From Polytrichum commune (Eukaryota > Streptophyta > Polytrichopsida > Polytrichales > Polytrichaceae): DNA of 64,000 nt. Within the stretch, counting starts at the first letter, position 1. Each line of letters begins with the position of its first letter. The stretch is from NCBI GenBank assembly GCA_950295325.1, contig OX485803.1, positions 2,234,001 to 2,298,000 on the forward strand, in the 5' to 3' direction. The position numbers and the translations under genes were made by a program. This document shows, one piece after another, positions 45,225 to 58,030 of the stretch. The notes under the pieces were generated by a model. That model was given only the letters and a program-made list of their open reading frames with translations. It was not told the DNA's origin and did not search any database.

Positions 45225-46199
45225 TGTCGCAACCCTTGCTAGCCCCCCCTTGACCATCTTGCCAATTTTCCATTCTAGCAAAGGTTACGAGTCGCTAACC
45301 CTTCGCATTCCGCCATGCTAATGGATAGCTCCTCTTACCCCGGACCAATAGTTCATAGGAGGGAACCAACCCTCCTACTTTGCTTTCGGGACTCACCCCT
45401 TAATCGGTAACCCATTTCCCCAATGTGGACTTCCATCCATGGAAGTCCAATCCTATGTTGATCATCACGTTGCCGGAGCAACACTATAACAACCCGAAGC
45501 ATACTAGGCAACTATGGCCTCACAATAGGCCAAAGCCCATGGAGGCCTTGCCGTTCGGCCTCGGGTGGGTGAGGCCACACCACCTCACCCATATAAGCCT
45601 CTAGGACTTCACGCGGGGCCCCTACCCCACCGTCAACCAACCTCTTGTCTCTCTACCAAGAGTTGGGGCCAAGTGGACATTTTCCTTTAGCTGCTGGGCC
45701 TAGAACCCCCCAGCAGCTTCAGACCATCATAACTTCCTTGTACGATGTTTGATCATAACAACCAACCACTCCATCTTCATCTACGCTTCACGTAGATGCC
45801 GATGAACTCCTCACTTGCCCCATTCGGGCAAGTCTTGAGGAAGTTATGCCTGTTTGAATCTTGGCAGTCCCGGGAATCACTCCCAGGCACTGCTGTACCA
45901 GGGCGCTCTCCCGGGACAGCGCCCCACTCAAATGGCCATAACTCCTAGCTCACACCTCCGATTGAGGTGTTCTTGAGCTTTCTAGAATCACCACGCCATG
46001 AGCTACGCATAACTCATGGCCTTACCCTTGTGCCTCCTAGTCTTCGTGGGTGGGAGGCGTTCCCAACGCCCGGGGCCCTCACCCACACTAGGATCACTTG
46101 GGCCCTCTCACCAACGGCGCCACAAGTCCCGGGTGTCACTCCGGGGTCCCCCTTGTGCCCATGGTGTTTCGGGCACTCCTCATGGAGAGGTGCGCGACA
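45225..46199 (-). repeat. 3' LTR of the full-length gypsy element
   Basis: Inverted copy of the solo LTRs; ends at the polypurine tract (46,200-46,217). Confidence 0.88.
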
Positions 46200-47443
46200 C
46201 TCACCCCCACCAAACGGAGTCGATGCCCTCATCGACTATACTCGTAGTCGGCACACCAATTCTCAAGTTGCCATCCTCTATGGTGCGGCATTGTGTTTAC
46301 CTTAGGGCGCGACCCCCACAATGCATCTTCAAATTTGGCATAGTCCCAAAGGTGTCGTTCCTAGGTGGTCCGTTAGCGACCTTGGATCTCTCATCCAAGG
46401 ACCTAACCTATACTAGACCCACCTACTTTGGGACTCACTTGGATTGCCCCTCCTTTGGGGCCTCCCCCGTTAGGCTCCACTAGCCTAACGTGACACATCT
46501 AGGCGAGACCTCAACGCTTCCACTAAGTTGTCTCGGTTGCAACTCCGAGATGGCTTTCCATTGTTAAGCCACGCCTCGATCGCACGGGGGTGATGCCAAG
46601 TCCCGCCCGACTCGGTTTCCACTTTGCTCTTTCGAGACATGGGTTCATGACTCCCATGCGCCAACTCTCGTTAGCTCGCGGGTAGCACTTTTATGAGCAC
46701 GCGCCATCACCTTGTCCCCGCCCAGACAAGCCCACGGCTAAGAAGTTTCTTGGTTTTATCCAAGGCCCGTCCAACCCATGGCCCCCAATTACTCGGCTTA
46801 CCCAACCTAGTTTGGCATATCTATTCCCCCTCTTCCATTAACCAAGCACAAGTATAAGACTAGGACCTCATCTCATACTTTTCTCTTTGCACCACTAAAG
46901 TTTGGACTTTATTCCCTCAAGCCAAAGAACAAGTTCATGTTGTGGAGTAATTAACCTCGAAGCTAAGTGTGCTACTAGCGTCTCTCCCCCACTAAAGGAG
47001 ATTGATGTCCTCATCAATGCCTACGCTTCATTTTATTGGAATCCTTAGCCTTAGTTTCTTCAAAGTGCTTCACCAATTCATTGGTGTTCACCATGTCTCT
47101 TGCCGCCACCCAAGCGGTTTCTTTCTCATGGTATCCTCACCATTTCATCAATGACTCCTTTGTACATTTTCTTTCATTTTCACTTGGACTTCCTACACTT
47201 GAGGATGCCCTCCTACCTCATGTTCCAAATGACCTCCACAAGGTCGGGACGTGGCCTAATCACTTGCTTGTGATCGGGCCACAAGGTGTCGTCCTAAAAT
47301 GACTTTCGTAATGAGACATGAAATGTCGGATGCACTTTGATCTCCGGCGGTAATTCCAACTTATACATGTCCTTGAACACTTGTTCCACCATGGAAAACG
47401 AAGCTCCAATTTTGGACATGAACTTTTGAGTGAGGCCTTCCGG

Positions 47444-50177
47444 CTAAGTGAAGTTGTTCACATTCAACAACACCTTTTGGCCCACCTCATTCTCCACTTC
47501 GCGTTTTCCGGCATTGACTTGCACTCTGTAGCACCTTCGGGCTTTCTCCACCAACAACTTGGTCATCTCCAAGACTTGTTCACGCTTCTTAGCCAAGTCC
47601 TCACCATCTTGGTTGAACTCTAGTGTTGAATGTGCCCCCTCGAGAGCTAGGTTAATAGGTTGGAGCGCATCCACTCCATAAGCCACCACCAAAGACCACC
47701 CCTTGGTAGCCAAGTGCGTGGCTACATTGCAATTACACTCCGCTCGACCCACATAGTCCGCCCAATCTCCTTGGTCCGCCCCCACCAAGTTCCTCAAGTA
47801 TTGCTTCAAGACTCCATTCACACGCCCCGATTTCCCATTCATTTGGGAATGCAAGGGCGTGCTAAACCTTAGTTTCATTCCGACCTCCTTAGAGATATGC
47901 ATTGAAAATGCACTTGTGAACTTTGGATCTTGATCCCACACAATCACTCTTGGCAACCCGTGGTGCCTCAACCATCCTTTGAGAAAAGGCTATGCGGTCT
48001 CCAACGCGGTGGCGGTTCTCACAATCGGCACCATGTGTGCCAACTTGGCAAACCGCTCTACCATCAACATGATGGCATCATACCCATGTAAGTCCGGCAA
48101 ACTTGTGATCAAGTTCATGCACATACTATGCCATGGCGCCCACGGGATAGGCAAAGGTTGCAAGAGACTGCCTTGCTTTTGGTAAGAGGCTCGGTTCACT
48201 TGGCACTTTATTCACGCCTTCACAAAGTGGGTTATATCCTAGTTTATGCACCGCCAATGGTACCTCTTTGACACCATTCTATGGCGGTTTTTTCTTTCTC
48301 CTCTATGGCTGGCAATAGGACTATCATATTCCTCCTTCAAAACCGATAGCCTCAACTTGCCTTGTGGCACATACACCCAACTTTGCTTGCACTTGAACAA
48401 TCCGTCCACCAACTTAACCTCTTTGAGCACCTTGCTCTTGCGAAGCTCACCTAAAAGTTTTTGTGCTTTGGGATAGTTAATTTACCCCTCCCGTATCTTG
48501 CATCACAAGTTTCCTTCGCCGGCACACATTAGCCACAAGGTTTGGATGGTTCTCATTGCTTGGAACTCTTCCCGTCTACTTAGCGCATCCAGCACCACAT
48601 TTCCACGGTCCGGTTTGTGGATTAGATCCACCTTCATAAGCGCCAAGCTATCATGCCAACGCAATGACTTGGCGCTCACTTGCGCTTGTATGTCAAAATA
48701 CTTTTAGGACACATTGTCCTTGTAGACCTTTACTTTGTGCGACCCCAACTAGTGTCGCCACATCTTCAAGCAATGCACTACCGCAAAGAAGTTCTTTGTC
48801 ATGAGTTGGTTGTCTTCTTTGACAACCATCGAGCTTCATGCTCGCATATGCAATGGCCATCCATCTTACACATAATCCACCATTGGCAAAATCACTCACC
48901 CCCGTATGCACCTCAAAAGGTTTGTCAAGCTCCGCGAACTTGAGTACGGGCGGCGAAGAGAACTTGGCCTTAAGCTCCCCAAAGACTCGTGACAAACATC
49001 ATCCCACTCTTGGGATAGCCATTTCTTTCACAAGTCGAACCATCGAGCTTCATGCTCTCATATGCAATGGCCATCCATCTTGCATCAACATCCGCCAATG
49101 GTAAAGTCACTCGCCCCCCGTATGCACCTCAAAAGGTTTTTCAAGCTCCGCGAACTTGAACACGGGTGGTAAAGAGGAACTTGGTCTTAAGCTCCTCAAA
49201 GACTTGGTGGCAAGGCTCATCCCACTCTTGGGATAGCCATTTGTTGCACAAGTTGGACAAGCTTCTACAACCATGGAGCTTAATGCTCCCATAAGCAATG
49301 GTCATCCATCTTGGATCAACATCCGCCAATGGTAAAGTCCTTCGCCTTCATGTGCACCTCAACATGCTCATGAAAACCCGGAAACTTAACCACATCTTGT
49401 GAAGAGAACTTACTCTTGAGCTCCCCAAAGGCTTGGTGACAAGGCTCATCCCACTCTTGGGATAGCCATTTTTTCCAACATGTTGACTAAGGTTCTAGCA
49501 ACCTTAGAAAAACCATGAATGAAGTGGTGGTAGTAGTTGGCTAGGCCAACAAATGACCTTAGCCCTTTTCTTGAATCAAGGGCCAATTCTCTTTTTGGAT
49601 TGCCTTGACATTCTTCATGTTCGTCCACCAACTTCCTTTGTCACCACATACCTCAAGAACTCAATCTCTCGTTGAGCAAAGTTATTTTTCACTTCTTGGC
49701 GGTAACTTTTTGGGCAACACATTGGTGAATACATCCTTGTATCTCACCAACATCCCACCAATGTGGTTTGGTGGAGGCCCATCTTTCCTAGCCTCCCCAT
49801 ACATTCCTTGGAGTTGCTCCAATTGAACCACGACCATTATGTTTTCTATTTTTCATTTGGTCCAATAAGACCAAATTCAACTTGGGTCCTCCTACCATAG
49901 GAGTCCTTGTCAATTTGAACTTCAATTCTTTTCCATTATGACACGTCATAATGCACCGCAAGCTCACCGGCTTGCACCTCACATCTATCATGTGAGTTTC
50001 AAAGTAGGCGGCCTTCACAATGACATGCATTTCATCTATTTCACATGGTGTGAAATTTTGACAAAAATCCAATGTCCCACATTGAAAGGTTACATGCATC
50101 GCGGCCTCCTTTGTCTCATGCGGTTCGCCCTTTCCAAACCGCACCTTGGTGGGCTTGCTTTCTCTATCAATCGGCAA
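47444..50177 (-). pseudogene. Degraded gypsy polyprotein (protease, RT, RNase H, integrase)
   Basis: Pieces in order on the minus strand: 50177-49788, a region resembling the retropepsin domain (VSLRCIMTCHNGKELKF context); 49631-49446, the end of RT (LRSFVGLANYYHHFIHGFS); 48995-48693, RNase H (KPFEVHTGVSDFANGG, THDKELL); 48430-48239, integrase zinc-binding region; 48199-47990 integrase core (PWHSMCMNLITSLPDLHGYD); 47971-47444, integrase C-terminal part (GLPRVIVWDQDPKFTS). Many stops and shifts separate them, so the copy cannot be autonomous. A gag gene is not clear between 50,180 and 51,290. Confidence 0.8.
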
Positions 50178-51294
50178 GCCCCAACTCCCTTGTGAGCTTT
50201 GGGCTCAAGAAGGAGTGGTAGCCTCTTTGTCAACACATGAGACATTTCTCCCATTCATTGAGCCTCAAGGTACAAAAGATTTGGCCTTGGCTTAAGGCTA
50301 CTAGCCTTGGCCACAATGCCATCGTCTTACATTCGATCCTTAGCAACTTGGCTTGGCTTGGTCCGCAAAGCCAACTTTAAACATTTCGTCCGCGGGATAA
50401 ATTGGTTTGGTGCCACAAAACCAATTTCTAATAGTTTGTCCGCAAAACAAACATGTTTTGCCTTGGTAGCACAAAGCCACCTTCCCACACTCCGTCCGCG
50501 GCACGAACATGAATTGCCTTGGTAGGACAAACCCACCTCCCAACATTCCGTCCGCGGCACAAGTATGATTTGCTTTGGAAGCATAAAGCCACCTTTCAAC
50601 ATTCCGTCCGCGGCACCAACATGTTTTGCCTAAGTAAAATGGACCAAACAATTTGCACTCATTTCTTTGGGACCTACTTTGGCTAAAGCCACTTGTGGTG
50701 ATGCGCCGCCAAACTTCTCTTTGGGACCATCGGTTTCAATGCTCTTGCAAACTTGATGGTCCCCACCATGTCCTCAAGAAGCCTTCGGGACTTAAACAAG
50801 GCATTCACCACCCGCTTTTAAAACCCCACCTAAAAGGATGCATTTCTTAGAAAGCTCATCCGTTTTAGGTGTATCCTTCATTTGTGCGTTTGAATAGCGC
50901 ACATAGGCCTTAAGAGGCCCCGGGTGCCTCATTAGCACCAAATTCATTCCAACATCAATACCTTCCAAGCATTTCGAATTGGAATTTCAATCCAACATTA
51001 ATGCCCTCCAAGGTTTTGGGTGCTTTCGGTATTCTAGGCCCCAAATGTTTTTTGAGGTTTGAGGGAGCCCTTTCAAAGCACTCCTCCATTTTCCTTACCA
51101 AATCCACCCTCATGCCCACCATTGTCATTAGAACCAATGGTATGGTCAAATTCCACTTGCACATGATCCTTGTTCCAATTTGAGCCTCACAACCTTTTGG
51201 AAACCCCGGGCTCACCATCATAACCCGCATTTTTGATAGCCATGTTTCCCTCAAAGTGCGAGCTCAAAACTTGGAACCCTGCTCTGATACCAAG

Positions 51295-52269
51295 TATCGC
51301 AACCCTTGCTAGCCCCCCCTTGACAATCTTGCCAATTCTCAATTCTAGCAAAGGTTACGAGTCGCTAACCCTTCGCATTCCGCCATGCTAATGGATAGTT
51401 CCTCTTACCCCGGACCAATAGTTCATAGGAGGGAACCAACCCTCCTACTTTGCTTTCGGGACTCACCCCTTAATCGGTAACCCATTTCCCCAATGTGGAC
51501 TTCCATCCATGGAAGTCCAATCCTATGTTGATCATCGCGTTGCCGGAGCAACACTACAACAACCCGAAGCATACTAGGCAACTATGGCCTCACAATAGGC
51601 CAAAGCCCATGGAGGCCTTGCCGTTCGGCCTCGGGTGGGTGAGGCCACACCACCTCACCCATATAAGCCTCTTGGACTTCACGCGGGGCCCCTACCCCAC
51701 CGTCAACCAACCTCTTGTCTCTCTACCAAGAGTTGGGGCCAAGTGGACATTTTCCTTTAGCTGCTGGGCCTAGAACCCCCCAGCAGCTTCAGACCATCAT
51801 AACTTCCTTGTACGATGTTTGATCATAACAACCAACCACTCCATCTTCATCTACGCTTCACGTAGATGCCGATGAACTCCTCAGTTGCCCCATTCGGGCA
51901 AGTCTTGAGGAAGTTATGCCTGTTTGAATCTTGGCAGTCCCGGGAATCACTCCCAGGCACTGCTGTACCAGGGCGCTCTCCCGGGACAGCGCCCCACTCA
52001 AATGGCCATAACTCCTAGCTCACACCTCCGATTGAGGTGTTCTTGAGCTTTCTAGAATCACCACGCCATGAGCTACGCATAACTCATGGCCTTACCCTTG
52101 TGCCTCCTAGTCTTCGTGGGTGGGAGGCGTTCCCAACGCCCGGGGCCCTCACCCACACTAGGATCACTTGGGCCCTCTCACCAACGGCGCCACAAGTCCC
52201 GGGTGTCACTCCGGGGTCCCCCTTGTGCCCATGGTGTTTTGGGCACTCCTCATGGAGAGGTGCGCGACA
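51295..52269 (-). repeat. 5' LTR of the full-length gypsy element
   Basis: Second LTR of the element; its outer end (GCGCGACA) abuts host exon sequence at 52,270. Confidence 0.88.
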
Positions 52270-52576
52270 ATCCCCCTCCCAAGGATCTGCTGCAGGAGAC
52301 CTTGTACACTATCTTCTCGGCGTTGGAACTCAGGTTGGAGTTCTACGTCTCCTTGTTGCAAAGCGTGGCAATAAGCGGAGAGACTGTATACAACGTCTGT
52401 GGAGGCAGCAAATTCATGTACGCTGCAATGGTAAGCTCTCCAACTAATATTTACGAACGCTCGTTCGTAAAGTTCACCTCAACTTGTTTGGGTTTCATTA
52501 AAACTTGCATTGTTTCTTGTCGTTGATGTTTACGAACGCACGTTCGTATATTCTAACGTATTTTCTTGGATCTCAG

Positions 52577-55005
52577 ATGCTGGGGCTGGTCGTCAACAGC
52601 TTCATTGACGCCATCGACGAGGAGGACTTCCAGGTGCACAGGGCGAAGGCCTCCACGATGGACCTGGAGGACATGTCCCTCCCAAAGACAGACATCAACA
52701 TGCCCGTCAACGAGGGCATGCCCGCCATGGAGACGGACGACGACGAGCCCGCGCCCTCCTACAACGTCGAGGCGATCCTCCGATCCTTGGACGTCACTCC
52801 TCTCCGCATTTTGGCGCCGTCGGGAAATCCATCCGACGTGCAGGGGACTCCGGGTGGATAAACGGGGTCGTCGGCGGGGACAACCCAAGATGTCCTCCCC
52901 GCGAGAACGTTTGGAGCGGAGGCATTCGGCACTCCCAGGGGATGCTCGACATCGGTGTCGCCCAGGCCAGTCGTGGTTCCCAAGATGGAGAACCTTGACC
53001 TTCTGGACCAACGCTCCCGCCCGTCGTTGGACCACTTCCGCAACACTAGGCGGAAGATGAAGAAGACCCCCTACGTGGAGCTGCCTCCGGGGGCAATCAT
53101 CGAGGTCTCCGACGAGGACGAGGGAGATATGGAGATAATGGTCGAGCTGGGGGTCGACTTCGACAAGAACAAGCGGGTCAAGGAGGAGGCCCTCTCCGTC
53201 GCCGAGCTTAACGCCAAGCTCGAGCAGAAGATGAAGGAGGACATGGCGAAAACTGCTGAGGAGAATGCGAAGAAGATGAAAGCAATTCAGGAGGAGCTAA
53301 GGCAATCCAACGAGAAGACGGACGCCATCCTCGCCATGCTCAACAAGATGCAAAGCTTCTCGGCGCCCCCCAGCCGGCTTACCCCTTCCCTGGAGGATAC
53401 CCATCGCAATACCCCCCGCCAGGCTAGTACCCCCCGCAGGGCCATTTCCCATGAGGACCATCACTCCAATCCACGCCCCACCCTACGCCTGTTGGGACTC
53501 CTCCGCCCCCAGAGGTTCCCTCGACCACCTCCCACGATGCTGTCGCGGCGGCCATCCAGGAGGATGAAGATTTACGAACGCGCGTTCGTGAATCTTCAGG
53601 TCCTCCAGTCCTCACCTGTCGCGCACCTCTCCATGAGGAGTGCCCGAAACACCATGGGCACAAGGGGGACCCCGGAGTGACACCCGGGACTTGTGGCGCC
53701 GTTGGTGAGAAGGCCCAAGTGATCCTAGTGTGGGTGAGGGCCCCGGGCGTTGGGAACGCCTCCCACCCACGGAGACTAGGAGGCATGAGAGTAAGGCCAA
53801 GAGCTATGCGTAGCTCATGGCGTGGTGATTCTAGAATGCTCAAGAACACCTCAATCGGAGGTGTGAGCTAGGAGTTATGGCCATTTGAGTGGGGCGCTGT
53901 CCCGGGACAGCGCGCTGGTACAGCAGTGCCTGGGAGTGATTCCCGGGACTGCCAAGGTTCAAACAGGCATAACTTCCTCAAGACTTGCCCGAATGGGGCA
54001 AGTGAGGAGTCCATCGGCATCTACGTGAAGCGTAGATGAAGATGGAGTGGTTGGTTTTTATGATCAAACATCATACAAGGAAGTTATGATGGTCTGAAGC
54101 TGCTGGGGGGTTCTAGGCCCAGCAGCTAAAGGAAAATGTCCACTTGGCCCCAACTCTTGGTAGAGAGACAAGAGGTTGGTTGACGGTGGGGTAGGGGCCC
54201 CGCGTGAAGTCCTAGAGGCTTATATGGGTGAGGTGGTGTGGCCTCACCCACCCGAGGCCGAACGGCACGGCCTCCATGGGCTTTGGCCCATTGTGAGGCC
54301 ATAGTTGCCTAGTATGGTTCGGGTTGTTGTAGTGTTGCTCCGGCAATGCGATGATCAACATAGGATTGGACTTCCACGGATGGAAGTCCACATCTAAGAA
54401 TTGGTTACCGATCAAGGGGTGAGTCCCGAAATCAAAGTAGGAGGGTTGGTTCGCCTCCTATGGACTATATGGTCCGGGGTAAGAGGAGCTAACCATTAGC
54501 ATGGCGGAATGCGAAGGGTTAGCGCTCGTAACCTTTGCTAGAAAGGAAAATTGGCAAGATTGCTAAGGGGGCTAGCAAGGGTTGCGACATCACCCCTCCC
54601 CTTTCAAGGATAGGACTGCCCTCAGACACCAATACGTCGTCTTTCACCGTCGTCCCCAGGGTAGTAGACAGACATGGCGATGACTCTGCGCGACACACTG
54701 ACATGATCATTGTGGAGGACACGCAGGGGAGCCCCAATGACGCACCAGGAGTGTAGGGGATGGACGTGGAAGAGACCCCTGCTGCGTGGATGGAGGATGT
54801 CCGGATGGACGCGCTCGACCTGGGCGCCGAGGAAAAAGACGCGCTGCGCATCCAGCAGACACAAGCCTCTCAGTCGAAGCGTGAGGCCGACGCCATGGAA
54901 ACGGAGGCGGCTGCGGCTGTAGAGGTTACGAACGCGCGTTCATTAATCGTTGAGGAGGGACCTACTGCTCGGTCCAGCGCCGATTCCCCTCCCCCCGATG
55001 ACGAG
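52577..55005 (+). pseudogene. Gene B exon 3 (acidic/coiled-coil region), split by solo LTR 3
   Basis: Starts after TCTCAG at ATGCTGGGG and ends at GACGAG|GTAATT, the same borders as gene A. Acidic patches and the AELNAKLEQKMKED coiled coil are kept. Palindromes at 53,571 and 54,927 are at the same codons as in gene A. TAA at 52,859, TAG at 54,754 and a shift near 53,370 break it. Confidence 0.65.
53617..54589 (+). mobile_element. Solo LTR 3 of the gypsy family in gene B exon 3
   Basis: 973 bp, same ends, flanked by TCACC (53,612-53,616 and 54,590-54,594). Inserted about 25 bp after an exonic palindrome. Confidence 0.9.
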
Positions 55006-55032
55006 GTAATTCTCCTCTGAGAATACCATTTT

Positions 55033-55490
55033 TTACGAACGCGCGTTCGTAACCTCACTAACATCGCGGTGTTTTTCTCTTCATCGACACCCCCTGGCCC
55101 ACGCGAGCCCTCTTCAGCGACCCCCTTAGGGACGAACAGTTTTGTAGGACACGGCATCATTTTGCCTTAGGAAAATGTGATAGGATATCACGTGAGAAAT
55201 GTAAATATTCAACGGATTAATATATGAGCCTATGTTATCTGCATCGCGTTGCTTCAAATTCTCTGCCCTCGACCCCTTCTCGTATATTGTATATGTTGAT
55301 GCGATTATGTTCATTCTTGCATACCCACCTCATTCGCGAACGCTCGTTCGTGAAAGGGTGCGACCCACTGTCCACCTCATTCGCGAACGACCGCTCGTAA
55401 ATGTACGTGTAGCCGCGCTCACGAACGAGCGCTCGTAAATGATGCGCACCGCCCCCACAGCCTTCATTCACGAACGCTCGTTCGCAAGTG
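55033..55490. repeat. Palindromes in the last intron of gene B
   Basis: Five ACGAACG-type palindromes near 55,033, 55,335, 55,381, 55,420 and 55,467; the last four are diverged (GCGAACG, CGCTCGT). The matching intron of gene A has four (10,178, 10,486, 10,531, 10,575). Confidence 0.8.
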
Positions 55491-55620
55491 TGCCCTTGAG
55501 CACATTTTCCTTGCACTCTCCTCACTTCCTCGTCTTTCCCCATAATGCATCGTCTTCATTTTCTACGCAAAATTTCATTATTGGATCATAGCATTAAACT
55601 AGTCGCGTTGTTCATCACAG

Positions 55621-56279
55621 GACCCCCCGGAGATAGGTCGCAACCCCTCGACCAGTGGACCTCCCACCCGGAACAAACCTTTCATCGTTTTTGACCTCAA
55701 CGGGGTGTTGTGTCACACCCAACACATCCCAAGGGTCCCCACGCGTCCCTTCCGTCACCCCGACGAAAGGGACTACGACGGCGAGCTCGACACCCTCATT
55801 AACCGCAAGGCTGTCCGCGCCCGTCCCGGCTTGCGTGACTTCCTTCGCGAGGTGGTCGAGTTCGCTCACGTCATTGTGTGGAGCTCCATGGTCATGGAGA
55901 ACACGGAGCCCATCGTCCACTTCTTGTTCCGTGATCTCCCGAGCCCTTGCCTCGTCCTCGGCCAAGAGGACTGCGACGAGCTGCTCGACGAGAAAGGTCA
56001 ACCGGTGCCCGAATTTGGCGGTCGGGGCGGAGGACAACAGTTCCTCAAGGTCCTCCGCTCCAGACTCTGGCGAGGCGTCCCCCGTCTGCAAGGGACGCCG
56101 CACGGGTGGTGGCCGACTCCAAAGAACACCGTCCTCATCGACGACAGCCCCACCAAGAGCGTCTTGAACCCCCTGGGGAACGTCATCTTCCCGGACACTT
56201 GGACCGGCGATAGGCAAGACACATTTTTGGTTGATAGGCTAGCCCCCTACCTTAGAAGGCTCGTGCTCTACGCCGGTAG
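55621..56279 (+). pseudogene. Gene B exon 4: FCP1/NIF-like phosphatase domain, 3' truncated
   Basis: After TCATCACAG the frame is open for 219 codons to the LTR at 56,280. It has FIVFDLNGVLCH, VIVWSSM and TVLIDDSPTKS and matches gene A exon 4 closely. DLN replaces the usual DxD here too, so the change predates the duplication. The end is lost to the fifth gypsy insertion. Confidence 0.75.
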
Positions 56280-58030
56280 TGTCGCAACCCTTGCTAGCCC
56301 CCCTTGACAATCTTGCCAATTTTCAATTCTAGCAAAAGTTACGAGCTCTAACCCTTCGCATTCCGCCATGCTAATGGTTAGCTCCTCTTACCCCGGACCA
56401 TATAGTTCATAAGAGGGGAACCAACCCTCCTACTTTGATTTTGGGACTCACCCCTTCATCGGTAACCAATTCTTAGATGTGGACTTCCATCCATGGAAGT
56501 CCAATCTCATGTTGATCATCGCATTGCCGGAGCAACGCTACAACAACCCGAACCATACTAGGCAACTATGGTCTCACATTGGGCCAATGCCCATGGAGGC
56601 CTTGCCGTTCGGCCTCGGGTGGGTGAGGCCACACCACCTCACCCATATAAGCCTCTAGGACTCTACACGGGGCCCCTACCCAACCGTCAACCAACCTCTT
56701 GTCTCTCCACCAAGAGTTGGGGCCAAGTAGACATTTTCCCTTAGCCGCTGGGCCTAGAAGCCCCCAGTAGCTTCAGACCATCATAACTTCCTTCTATGAT
56801 GTCCGATTCCAACCACCAACCACTCCCTCTTCATCTACGATTCACGTAGATGCCTATGGACTCCTCACTTGCCCCATTCCGGCAAGTCTTGGGGAAGTTA
56901 TGCCTGTTTGAATCTTGGCAGTCCCGGGAATCACTCCCAGGCACTGCTGCACCAGGGCGCTGTCCCGGGACAGCGCCCCACTCAAATGGCCATAACTCCT
57001 AGCTCACACCTCCGATTGAGGTGATCTTGAGCATTCTAGAATCACCACGCCATGAGCTACGCATAACTCATGGCCTTACCCTTGTGCCTCCTAGTCTCCG
57101 TGGGTGGGAGGCGTTCCCAACGCCCGGGGCCCTCACCCACACTAGGATCACTTGGGCCCTCTCACCAACGGCACCACAAGTCCCGGGTGTCACTCCGGGG
57201 TCCCCCTTGTGCCCATGGTGTTTTGGGCACTCCTCATGGAGAGGTGCGCGACACTCACCCCCACCAAACGGAGTCGATGCCCTCATCGACTATACTCGTA
57301 GTCGGCACACCAATTCTCAAGTTGCCATCCTCTATGGTGCGGCATTGTGTTTACCTTAGGGCGCGACCCCCACAATGCATCTTCAAATTTGGTATAGTCC
57401 CAAAGGTGTCGTTCCTAGGTGGTCCGTTAGCGACCTTGGATCTCTCCTCCAAGGACCTAACCTACACTAGACCCACCTACTTTGGGACTCAGTTGGTTTG
57501 CCCATCCTTTAGGGCCTCCCCCGTTAGGCTCCACTAGCCTAACATGACACATCTAGGCGAGACCTCAACGCTTCCACTATGTTGTCTCGGTTGCAACTCC
57601 AAGATGGCTTTCCATTGTTAAGCCACGCCTCGATCGCACGGGGGTGATGCCAAGTCCCGCCCGACTCGGTTTCCACTTTGCTCTTTCGAGACATGGGTTC
57701 ATGACTCCCATGTGCCAACTCTCGTTAGCTCGCGGGTAGCACTTTTATGAGCACGCTGTCGTGTAAGAAATGGTTTAATAAATAAATATAGTGTGAAATG
57801 TTTTGAGAGAAGGGTTTAAAACAAATAAAAATAAAACTAAGAAAAATAAAAACATAGACAAAAGGGAGGGGGGGAGATCAGAGGAATGAGGGGAGAAGAG
57901 AAAGAACCATGGTTATAACCACGAAGCTTAGAGTCACAAGCTCAGGGGGTAGGTGGCGCCAACTGGTAGTTACCTGCCTAGTTTTCACCAGCAGTGCCAA
58001 GCCACGTGGCCATTTGCCTGCTCATACGGG

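Larger units (their letters stand above)
45225..52269 (-). mobile_element. Full-length Ty3/gypsy element in gene B exon 2
   Basis: Two 975-bp LTRs (51,295-52,269 as 5' and 45,225-46,199 as 3' in element sense) enclose 5.1 kb. Next to the 5' LTR the minus strand reads TGGTATCAGAGCAGGG, a typical plant primer-binding site (initiator Met tRNA). Next to the 3' LTR lies GGTGGGGGTGAG, a polypurine tract. The order protease, RT, RNase H, integrase shows the Ty3/gypsy type. The inner LTR end reads TATCGC instead of TGTCGC. No target duplication is seen (GAAGG left, ATCCC right). Confidence 0.88.
40828..56279 (+). pseudogene. Gene B: second ParB-methylase-phosphatase gene, broken by LTR elements
   Basis: Collinear with gene A. 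Coding pieces: exon 1 40828-42123; exon 2 in pieces 42239-42760, 43740-44099, 45082-45224 and 52270-52430; exon 3 52577-53616 and 54595-55005; exon 4 55621-56279. Four insertions of one Ty3/gypsy family interrupt it and a fifth replaces the end. It also has stops TAG at 41,449, TAG at 43,839, TAA at 52,859 and TAG at 54,754, and a frameshift near 53,370. About 140 bp of exon 2 (gene A 8233-8372) are missing at the full-length element. Domains are as in gene A. It is clearly dead, but at several places it keeps the residue that is a stop in A, so the two together show the ancestral frame. Confidence 0.8.

Noticed and set aside
46016-46483. Open frame MALPLCLLVFVGG..., repeated at 52,086 and 57,070
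   Set aside because: Lies in the LTR and adjacent untranslated part of the gypsy element; repeated only because the LTR is repeated.
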